Source of the DNA: Hanleya hanleyi
Taxonomy: Eukaryota; Mollusca; Polyplacophora; Lepidopleurida; Hanleyidae
Assembly: GCA_036873755.1 (NCBI GenBank)
Contig: JAVTVY010012634.1
Span: 459,009 to 523,008 of the forward strand
Reading direction: 5' to 3'
DNA: 64,000 nucleotides
Both the position numbers and the translations under genes were made by a program. A model generated the notes under the pieces. The model was not told the origin of the DNA. It made no database searches and saw only the letters and a list, made by a program, of their open reading frames with translations. This document shows positions 51,430-61,800 of the stretch, piece after piece (the stretch's first letter is position 1; each line of letters begins with the position of its first letter).

Positions 51430-54350
51430 TCATAGTGGTATATTTTGTTGGATCAGCCTGTAATACCATGATCCATACAGTTGTGTCAGTGGAGATTGAT
51501 TTATTAGATATGTGCTATACAAGGCTGTTACGAGACTGAATTCTAACCTCTAACAGCCTGTAATACCATGATGACCCATACAGTTGTGTCAGTGGAGATT
51601 GATATATTAGATATGTACTATACAAGGCTGTTACGAGACTGAATTCTAACCTCTAACAGCCTGTAATACCATGCCCCATACAGTTGTGTCAATGGAGATT
51701 GATATATTAGATATGTGCTATACAAGGCTGTCACCAGACTGAATTCTAACCTCTAACAGCCAGTAATACCATGACCCATACAGTTGTGTCAGTGGAGATT
51801 GATATATTAGATATGTACTATACAAGGCTGTTACAAGACAGAATTCTAACCTCTAACAACCTGTAATACCATGCCCCATACAGTTGTGTCAGTGGAGACT
51901 GATATATTAGATATGTACTATACAAGGCTGTTACAAGACTGAATTCTAACCTCTAACAGCCTGTAATACCATGCCCCATACAGTTGTGTCAGTGGAGATT
52001 GATATATTAGATACGTACTATACAAGGCTGTTACAAGACTGAATTCTAACCTCCAACAGCCTGTAATACCATGACCCATACAGTTGTGTCAGTGGAGATT
52101 GATATATTAGATACGTACTATACAAGGCTGTTACAACTTACAAGACTGAATTCTAACCTCCAACAGCCTGTAATACCATGACCCATACAGTTGTGTCAGT
52201 GGAGATTGATATATTAGATATGTGCTATACAAGGCTGTCACCAGACTGAATTCTAACCTCTAACAGCCTGTAATACCAGGACCCATACAGTTGTGTCAGT
52301 GGAGATTGATATATTAGATATGTACTATACAAGGCTGTTACAAGACTGAATTCTAACCTCTAACAGCCTGTAATACCATGCCCCATACAGTTGTGTCAGT
52401 GGAGATTGATATATTAGATACGTACTATACAAGGCTGTTACAAGACTGAATTCTAACCTCCAACAGCCTGTAATACCATGACCCATACAGTTGTGTCAGT
52501 GGAGATTGATATATTAGATATGTGCTATACAAGGCTGTGACCAGACTGAATTCTAACCTCTAACAGCCTGTAATACCAGGACCCATACAGTTGTGTCAGT
52601 GGAGATTGATATATTAAATATGTGCTATACAAGGCTGTTACAAGACTGAATTCTAACCTCCAACAGCCTGTAATACCATGACCCATACAGTTGTGTCAGT
52701 GGAGATTGATATATTAGATATATGTACTATACAAGGCTGTTACAAGACTGAATTCTTACCTCTAACAGCCAGTAATACCATGACCCATACAGTTGTGTCA
52801 GTGGAGATTGATATATTAGATATGTGCTATACAAGGCTGTTACCGGACTGAATTCTAACCTCTAACAGCCTGTAATACCTGACCCATACAGTTGTGTTGG
52901 TGGAGATTGATATATTAGATACGTAATATACAAGGCTGTTACAAGACTGAATTCTAACCTCTAACAACCTGTAATACCATGACCCATACAGTTGTGTCAG
53001 TGGAGATTGATATATTAGATATACGTACTATACAAGGCTGTTACAAGACTGAATTCTAACCTCTAACAGCCTGTAATACCATGACCCATACAGTTGTGTC
53101 AGTGGAGATTGATATATTAGATATGTACTACACAAGGCTGTTACCAGACTGAATTCTAACCTCTAACAGCCTGTAATACCATGCCCCATACAGTTGTGTC
53201 AGTGGAGATTGATATATTAGATATGTACTACACAAGGCTGTTATATGACTGAATTCTAACCTCCAACAGCCTGTGGTCCTCTGTACAATAGATCTGTGTG
53301 ATAGGACATGGTAATACCTGACTGTACAGTATGGGGCTGTTATATGACTGATATCTGACCTCTAACAGCCTGGGGTCATCTGTACCATAGATCTGTGTGA
53401 TAGGACACCGTAATACCTGACTACAGTATGGGGCTGTTATATGACTGATATCTGACCTCTAACAGCCTGTGGTCATCTGTACCATAGATCTGTGTGATAG
53501 GACATGGTAATACCTGACTACAGTATGGGGCTGTTATATGACTGATATCTGACCTCTAACAGCCTGTGGTCCTCTGTACAATAGATCTGTGCGATAAGAC
53601 ATGGTAATACCTGACTGTACAGTATGGGGCTGTTATATGACTGATATCTGACCTCTAACAGCCTGGGGTCATCTGTACCATAGATCTGTGTGATAGGACA
53701 CCGTAATACCTGACTACAGTATGGGGCTGTTATATGACTGATATCTGACCTCTAACAGCCTGTGGTCATCTGTACCATAGATCTGTGTGATAGGACATGG
53801 TAATACCTGACTACAGTATGGGGCTGTTATATGACTGATATCGGACCTGTAACAGCCTGTGATCCTGTGTACCATAGAACTGTGTGATAGGACATGGTAA
53901 TACCTGACTACAGTATGGGGCTGTTATATGACTGATATCTGACCTCTAACAGCCTGTGGTCATCTGTACCATAGATCTGTGTGATAGGACACCGTAATAC
54001 CTGACTACAGTATGGGGCTGTTATATGACTGATATCTGACCTGTAACAGCCTGGGGTCCTCTGTATCATAGATCTGTGTGATAGGGGATGGTAATACCGG
54101 ACTACGATATGGGGCTGTTATATGACTAATATGTGACCTATAACAGCCTGTGGTCCTCTGTACCATGAATCTGTGTGATAGGACATGGTAATACCTTACT
54201 GTACAGTATGGGGCTGTTATATGACTGAAGTCTAACCTCTAACAGTCAGTGGAGATTGATATATTAGATATGTGCTATACAAGGCTGTTACAAGATTGAA
54301 TTCTAACCTCGAACAGCCTGTAATACCATGGCCCATACAGTTGTGTCACA
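51430..54350. repeat. Satellite array 2: 100-bp and 97-99-bp monomers
   Basis: 51430-53270 holds about 18 units with a period of 100 (TTGTGTCAGTGG at 51584, 51684, 51784, 51884 and so on) and the core AAGGCTGTTACAAGACTGAA, then CTCTAACAGCC. At about 53275 it switches to a related unit of 97-99 bases (GATCTGTGTGATAGGACATG, GGGGCTGTTATATGACTGAT, CTCTAACAGCCTG) for about ten units. One unit of the first type follows at the right edge. Both unit types keep GGCTGTTA/TAACAGCC as an inverted repeat. Confidence 0.95.
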
Positions 54351-54639
54351 TATCTCACACTGAAATAGACAATAGTCAAAACTCAAGAAAATAGTACTTT
54401 TCCTGGAAATGGATTCCTTTCAGATGAGAGAATTTTCCATGAAGGAAGAAGAAAGTGATGAAGTGAATCTTTGTTCTTAATAAACAGGTGTGGAGTTTAT
54501 AAAAGACCCCTCTTCCCATTAAATTAGTAAATGTATGGTTTTTATTTCACAACAGTTTACCTAATGTAGCGGTTTCAAACATGGGAGACCGCTCCACAGG
54601 ACAATACCATATGCAGGGCAAAGATCTTTAAATATTCCA

Positions 54640-55830
54640 ACCAAACACATATATTCAGCTAAACTTGATTCACTTTGAAGGGACCGTGACCTTGACCTCT
54701 GAAAATTTTTTCTCAAATGTATGACTCCTCTTTGCCATGCGAGTAAGGTATACTCAAAGTTTGGTACCAATCCAAACATTGAAACTAGAGATATCGCATG
54801 GACAACAAATGTTAATGGATGAATGGACAGAATGCAACATCGCAATACACGACCTGGCCTTCGACAGGCATATGAAAATGTGACTCTTATTGATTTCTTG
54901 ATTTTGGGGTCACAGTAACCTTGACCTTTGACCTTGACCTAAATTTTGGTACACAACACATCGTCTTCCCTCAGTGTATCAATGGACACACAAAATAATG
55001 ATTTTTAATGATTTCCTGATTTTGGGGTCACAGTGATCTTGACTTTTGACGACCTAAATTTTGGTTCATGACAAACCATCTCCCCGTAATTTCTCAATGG
55101 ACACAAAAAAATCATGATTTTTAACAATTTCACGATTTTGGGGTCACGGTGACCTTGACCTTTGTCCTTGATCTACATCATGCCCCTTTCATGTATCTAC
55201 TGACACAAAAAAAATGTTATTTTTAATAATTTCCTGATTTTGGGGGTCACAGTAACCTTTGACCTTGACCTAATTGTTGGTATGCGACACTTCATTTACC
55301 CCCATTGAATCCACTCACAAAAAAAATAGAAATTTTTAATAATTTCCTAATTTTTCGGTCTCACTGACCTTTGACCTTGATCTACATTTGGTATGCAACA
55401 CATCGTTCCCCCTAGGGCATCCACTCACCAACAATTAAAACAATTAAAACTGTCAATGATCAATGATTCCATGATTTAAGGCAACAGTAACCTTTGACCT
55501 CTGACCTCGACCTCAATTTTGGTACGCCATAACTTTTTCAATTTTGGTACATCATGTCCACCTATCGTATCCACTCACAAAAAAATTGCAACTGTGGATA
55601 GAAAACGGACACGAACACCTCAGTGATTGCATGCTTTTTAGGCCAGTGATATTTGACCTCGATCTTAATTTTGGTATGCGACACATTGTCTCCCCGTAGG
55701 GTATCCACTCACCATAAATTGGAACTAGATAGAAAACTGTCCCAGATCTAGACCGAACACGAGTGATGGATGGGCAGATGCACGGAAACCGCGATCACAT
55801 AATACGTCTGCCTTTTGGCGGGCGTAGAAA
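54640..55830. repeat. Composite element with AGGTCA-rich cores
   Basis: About eight units of roughly 110-130 bases contain GGGTCACAGTAACCTTGACC, TTTGACCTTGACCTAAATTT, GGTATGCGACACATCGTC and TATCCACTCACAAAAAAT. The block ends in GACGGACG-like words and the hairpin ACGTCTGCC/TTTT/GGCGGGCGT at about 55804-55826. Confidence 0.75.
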
Positions 55831-56150
55831 AATGAGTAATTTTTAATGATTTCATGATTATTCGGTAACACTGACCTCTGACCTTGATTCTGGGTTCACA
55901 AGAGACGATGACTATTGATACCAACATATTGGTATATGACAAAATGGCTCTCCGTAATTTCTCAATGAACACATCGTCTCCACCTGGCGTATCCACTCAC
56001 AAAAAATTGCAACTGTGGATAGTAAACTTTCACAGATATAGACTGGACACGAACACTTCAGTGATTTTCTGTTTTTCATGCCAGTAATCTATGACCGCTG
56101 ACCTCGACCTTCATTTTGGTATGCGACAACATCGTCTCCCCATACAGGGT
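55831..56150. repeat. Further diverged units of the 54640 family
   Basis: It continues with CTGACCTCTGACCTTGATTC, TATCCACTCACAAAAAATTG and TATGCGACAACATCGTCTCC, without a second terminal hairpin here. Confidence 0.55.
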
Positions 56151-56317
56151 TAAGGATAGTTTCCATGGCCCAAAATCAAGTAGCCTACACCAGGAAATCA
56201 CGTGACTTTAGGCTATGAAATTACGTGACTTCATGAAATCATGTGACTGAATGCTCTTAAGCGTGATTACGTGTAATTAGGATGCAAATTTGCGCTAATT
56301 AGTGTTAACTCAGTATT

Positions 56318-56376
56318 ACTGGTTACGGGTTAGGGTTAGGTTTAGGGTTTTGGGGTTATGGTTAGGGTTAGTTTTG
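56318..56376. repeat. Interstitial telomere-like repeat
   Basis: GGGTTAGGGTTAGGTTTAGG is followed by GGTTATGGTTAGGGTTAG. These are degenerate TTAGGG units, about nine in all, in an internal position. Confidence 0.6.
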
Positions 56377-57179
56377 TGTTAGGTATATAAAAAATATCCG
56401 ACGGTTGCTTTCAGCTGCTTCCTGACTATGGAGCAAAGAACGGCGGGTTCGATCCCCATCGGTGCCAGTTCGTTATTTTCGGACAGGTTTTTTCTAGCTC
56501 GTAAATTGTTGGACGGGTAAATACAGTGCCCCAACAACATGTGGAAATTGCTGGGAAAATTGTAAGTCCAACCTGGGACGAGTATAGAGGGATAGGAAAC
56601 GCGGCACCTCTCTTTGAACGAGGGTCTGTCTCGCTAATTGATATGTTAATGAGTGATTAGGAATTGGTGAATTAGTACGCCTCGTCACTGATTGGCTTTT
56701 GTGCGCAAAAGACCGTCACGTGTGCTCCGCTGCGAGCTCCACCCTCTTTCGCTGGTCAATGCCTGGCGAATACACGTGCTTGTCAACTAGGCTCCATTAA
56801 CATGAACGCCAGTCAACTCAATTTAGGCCAAGATTGGTGACAAAAAAAATCCTTTACAGCTTAACGAGTGGCAAAAGGAATACATCATGCAAACGACAAG
56901 AAACAAAACTAGTGCACAGAGAAAAAATATCTAAAAAAACATATGACCCAAAAGAGTAGTTCAATCACAAAAAAGTACAAGAATTGTGAGATTTGTTCAG
57001 AATTCTACATATTTGGCATTTTTACGATTTTCACGAGCAATTAATTACAAAAACGAAAATGGAAAATTAAAACATTTTGCGTACTGTCAATGACATGCTT
57101 GCATATATTGTAAAAACTAGCACAGATATACTTCAAAAATTGAGATAAATGAGAAGTTTGATCACAAAGAAGGGGAAAA
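56377..57179. other. Unclassified sequence with a box-B-like word
   Basis: GCGGGTTCGATCCCCATCGG at 56438 resembles a tRNA T-arm/box B, but no box A or cloverleaf is present upstream, so it may be the remains of a tRNA-derived SINE. The rest is an AT-rich region without a gene. Confidence 0.35.
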
Positions 57180-57530
57180 ATGAGTTTTTCCTCGCCGCTC
57201 CAGCCGCTCAGTTATCGGCAGCGCAGAGCGGTCGAAAGTTGTCATGAAAATATGCATCTTTTCGATGAAAATCCCTCAAAAGTTTCTTCTTTCAAAATAG
57301 TACCCGTCTCGATCGAATACTCTCATGCAAATTACAGCAGAAGAACGTCTATAAATCTTGTAAAATCTGGAATGAATTCGTTACGAAAACTAGGCGATGC
57401 AAAGGCTCACGCGTGTAGAGCGCGAGACCTGGCAGGCGAGACATACGTTCAGCGGGAGCTCGCGGCGGCGCCTTTGATGTTGGGGTGCGTTTCATGTCCC
57501 TTCTATATTCGTCCCAGGTCCAACAAATAA
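57180..57530 (+). other. Unrecognised 116-codon ORF
   Basis: It starts ATGAGTTTTTCCTCGCCGC and is CpG-rich relative to its surroundings. The peptide (SFSSPLQPLSYRQRRAVESC ... RARDLAGETYVQRELAAAPL) has no motif that I know. It could be a gene fragment, a CpG-island exon or part of a transposon. No splice context was established. Confidence 0.2.
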
Positions 57531-57539
57531 CAAATGACA

Positions 57540-57735
57540 GGCCACTTCATTGTTGGCCATGGGAACTATCCTCGACCCCATACTGGCCATAGAGTATCCT
57601 CTCACCAAAAAATTGGAACTGTAGACAGAAAACTGTCCCAGATATAGACCGGACACAAGAGACGGACGGACGCATGGACGGAAACCGTCATCACATGATA
57701 CGTCCGCCTTTTGGCGGGCATATAAAAAGGTGTCA
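57540..57735. repeat. 3' end copy of the 54640-type composite element
   Basis: GAGTATCCTCTCACCAAAAA and AAACTGTCCCAGATATAGAC are followed by AGACGGACGGACGCATGGACG and the terminal hairpin CGTCCGCC/TTTT/GGCGGGC at about 57701-57720. Confidence 0.65.
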
Positions 57736-58300
57736 AAGTTACCCTGCATTACCTCATGTAAGGTCCTGGTCCGGTATGCAATAAACTCTTTTTCTTAATC
57801 TTATGTTATCACAGTAACGTGGGTTTTTAATTTCCAGTTTGATGTACAGCTACGAACTGCCATATTTTGACAGAATTTTTAACCGTAGAAGACCATGTTC
57901 TGATAGCAAATGAAATGGTCATGTTGTTGTTGTTGTTTGCAACAGAACAGGCTCCACACATGTATAAATTAAATATTAATTATCAAATGCGGGGTGTCAA
58001 ATCATTGGATTTTTCCTTGTCTGGAATTCGCCCTATGCCGTGTGCGAAAACTGTATGATGTTACAGCTTCAGAAGTTCTTCATTTCATAAATAAAAACAT
58101 TCACAAGTCGAAGTTGCAGATCATACCTTTGTGCGTTGTTGTTGTTTGCCAAAATACTGACTGCTGCAATGTACAAAAAAACCCCATTCACACATGCTCG
58201 CCAGACAAGACTGATTTAGAAAGACATAAGAGCGTTGACTGCGGTCGTACAAGATAATGAATGATCCCCGCCACATTTCCATATCGTTAATATTCATCGG
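57736..58300. other. Intergenic, nothing recognised
   Basis: Short frames only. It lies upstream of the SERINC promoter region. Confidence 0.35.
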
Positions 58301-58305
58301 AGCTC

Positions 58306-58313
58306 TGACGTCA
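58306..58313. promoter_or_regulatory. Perfect CRE palindrome
   Basis: TGACGTCA, 507 bases upstream of the SERINC start codon. This is the consensus site for CREB/ATF-type bZIP factors. Function is inferred from sequence only. Confidence 0.4.
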
Positions 58314-58655
58314 TTTCTCCAACCTATCATACGAGACATTAAAATCTAATAGATAACAAGTAAGGGCTACTCTTTGGGATTCTTAGACGCAATCCGTGGT
58401 GCTACTATACCTGTTTCGTCTGCAGCCCCATGTCAACATGACCCACGTGTGTCGTCACTTCCGCAGATCAATCTACTCTTAATCCCCAAATCGTTAGTAG
58501 CTCCGAGAAATTTCAAAAGGAAGTAACACGTTGAAAATCTACAGTTTCACATAACCAATAATATCAAGATCATTGGAGGTAAATCCGTCACTATTTAAGG
58601 TTCACTGAGAAAGGACAGCGTATATTAGGTTTTGGGATTGAGAGTACAAAAACAA

Positions 58656-58663
58656 TGACGTCA
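58656..58663. promoter_or_regulatory. Perfect CRE palindrome next to a TATA-like word
   Basis: TGACGTCA is followed at once by TATTTATAG (58664-58672). This pair sits about 150 bases upstream of the SERINC start codon, a plausible core promoter with a start site near 58695. Confidence 0.45.
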
Positions 58664-58812
58664 TATTTATAGTGTCGCCATTTATTTCCTGAAAGAAAAG
58701 AGAGGACTCACCCGGAAAATCTGTTTACATTTACACTGACTCATTGTCACACGATTTTTAATAGATTCCAGAGAAATTTGAAGCATTATTTGAGCAATTG
58801 GAAAGACTAGAT

Positions 58813-58833
58813 ATGGGTTGTGTACTCGGCGGC
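58813..58833 (+). CDS. SERINC: SERINC coding exon 1
   Basis: Seven codons, MGCVLGG, then donor GGC|GTAAGT, phase 0. A very short first coding exon is usual in this family. Confidence 0.85.
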
Positions 58834-61800
58834 GTAAGTAAACTAAATTATATTTATTTGGGGGAATGTTGCTGGTATTTTTTTTTTCTTCATCTCCGTT
58901 TCTGTTCGACATGACAATTTCAAAACAAAAGAATCAAAACAGGAGTCAACGCAGTCAGTTTTAGTTCTTTTTAAATTAAATGAAACAATGAAAGGTTGAA
59001 ATTGGCCCTGATTGGCCTGAATCCCCCCAAAAGGGCTGATTCCGCCCAGTTTGGGTGAATGACGTCATAAATCCTCACGGCTGAATTATTCGTAACCCAA
59101 AGTGTTTCCTCACGTTCATCCATAGATTCATTTATGAGGTACATTTGCTTATTGTATTCCATTTACAATAATGTTCAGCGCAAATCTCTAGAAAACTGTC
59201 AAATTCATATTTCCATCCTGTCAACGAAGTTTGTGGGAAGGGGAGAAATGTTGTCAATAACAAAAATAAACACAAGACATGCAGATTACTTACCATTTTA
59301 TAGTCATACTGTTCTCCGAAACGACAACGTGTTTTGGACGCCATCAAGTTCGGTTCGTAATTTCCCCCTTTGAGAGAGGCACCTCCTTACGGAGTACATA
59401 TTAGTATACAATCAATTAGGAACCACTCAACATTTTATAGCTCAACTATCGTGCTGTGAAGTGAACATTTATTATACAATTCTACAATTGGACGAACTCT
59501 ATCCTGAAAGTACATTTATACAATTCTATAATTTGGACGAACTACCATCCTGAAAGTGCTGTGATAGTCTAACCATGTGAGCTTCCTAGCGGTGTATGCC
59601 ATGTACTACTGTGAGTGGATTTATATAGCTGTCACTGAAAGACACCCATGTACTTTATTCCCCAAGTGCCTCCGCTGGCGAAGGTCTAGCGTAGCAACTA
59701 GTTCCAACATCCATCCATTTTACCCTGGACACCGAATCAGCCCAGCGCCTTGTGAATAGGCGAGTATATATGTAAGTGGTCACTGGCGAGGCGTGAACCC
59801 ACGCCAGCTGTAGCACTCTGGGTCAGAGTCAAACACCCTAACCACTCGGCCACGACACGCTTCCAAACATCTTGTTTGCCTCTGTTGGGAACTGCCTGGC
59901 GTAATTAATCGATAATTCATAAAGTCTGAGAAATACGCTAGAGTTCAAGATCAAGAGAATAAAATTCAATTCAATACAATTACCAAATTGTCCTCGGCAT
60001 GAGCTCTCCACAGGATTACCTTCCCTGATGCTGCTTACCGAATATGATAATTAAAAAGTAATTGATCGATTAGCTGACCCTCGTGGCCTCGACTTCGACC
60101 AGAACATGGCGGTAAGAACAACAAAAACAGGGGTCAACGTGAGTGAAATAAACGGGAAAGTTGTATCAACCGGATTTATCATTGTTTGCGAGACAACATA
60201 TTTCACTTTCCTGCACAATTCATAAGCAAATGTACCTCATAAATTTTATGGTATCAGAGAAAGCACCAAACTCAGTTCATAATTTGAGATATTTATCATT
60301 GTAAAAAAATGATCACTTTGGGTTACGATTACTTTATTTGCCAGAAATGTTTCGAATTCATGCATCTCAAGCCATCTAGGACCCCAGAGCTTTCAGGGGC
60401 CTAGGCGGCCCCTGGACGCCAGCCTAAAGTACTGGGATAGTATTTTCAGTTTTTTTCATCAAAACCCACAATCACTGTGCGCACTCATTCAGACAAGAAG
60501 AAAAACAGCATACAGGTAAAGTCTCGTAAGCATATTCAACTAGTATCCTACCGTCTATATGCGACATTTTACCACTCCTTTCATTCACATTATTAGTTCA
60601 CAGAGCTTGATTTGTAGTCTGTCACGTAATTCAGAAAGTTACTTACGTGACCGAGTACAAATCAAGCTCTGTGAACTAATAAAATGAATCTTAGGTGTTG
60701 TAACATATATCCCATATAGAACACAGTGTCCTAATTCAATTTACATATGAGGTTATAGTTGTATGGTGTTTTTTTTTATGCCTGAGTGGGCAAACTTCGA
60801 AGTAACTGTCACCAGGTCACAAATGTTACTTACATGACGTGAAATCAACCTTTTGCGGGTGTTTATTAAGCCTGTTCTGGCTCTTGTATATATGTATCAT
60901 TTTTGTTGATGTAGCTCGCCTGCTGTTTTGGAAGTGCAGCATGTTCCTGTTGCTGTGTATGTTGTCCATCTTCGAAGAACTCGACGATGACAAGGATTAT
61001 GTACTCCGTCATGCTACTGCTTGGTACCATCGTGGCGATCGTCTTCTTGGCACCTGGACTACGGGAACAGCTAGATAAGGTATGCGATAATTCATGTATT
61101 TATTCTCAATATACTAAATCCAGGCCTTGTTTTTAGTCAAGATTCACTGGGATCCAAACAGATTCTCATAATTCAACACTACAGGAAATTCAAAGCTATT
61201 ACAAGTACTTATATAAGATTTAGTAAAACCAAAAATCTTTCGGATTCCCATAAATTATTTTGTAGGCGTGCTGATGGAAATCAGATTCTCGTAGAAAAGC
61301 TAGCCCTGAAATTTCATGGTACCAGTAACTATGAACAGGTCTTGCATTTTGACATACATGTGACTGATCAGCCCAGTTCAATTGAAATCAGCCCCGCTGT
61401 GAACAAATCAGCCCCATCAATAGCCAATGCCAATCATATTAGCCTGGCATGCCTGGAGCGAATTCTAGCATGCAAGGCCTGCTATCACAACTGATTATCA
61501 GGGGTCAAAATTTACACCTGTCCCTGACAGATAATTTTTGAAAGAGACAGGTAGAGAAATAAAGTACCTGTCTCCAGTGATGGGCAAGTAATAATCAGTT
61601 TTTGTTATTCAAAATATTATCTTTGTCAAAATTCATTCAAAACAGCTGTTATCAGTGCATGGAAACAAGGTTTCATAATTTATTGGTAGCCTGCAACAAG
61701 TAGCTTTGTCCTTAGTCTTACATAGATATAATTACACATATATACTTGACAATTTCACGATCGCCTGTTCAGTAATTCTTAAAGATGACAGGTAAACTTT

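Noticed and set aside
59781..59862. tRNA gene on the minus strand
   Set aside because: Box A is good, but box B and the anticodon stem are degenerate and a SINE body follows directly. Called a SINE candidate instead.
60839..61078. 79-codon ORF starting MKSTFCGCLLSLF
   Set aside because: It overlaps SERINC exon 2 in another frame. The family match, acceptor and donor support the other frame.
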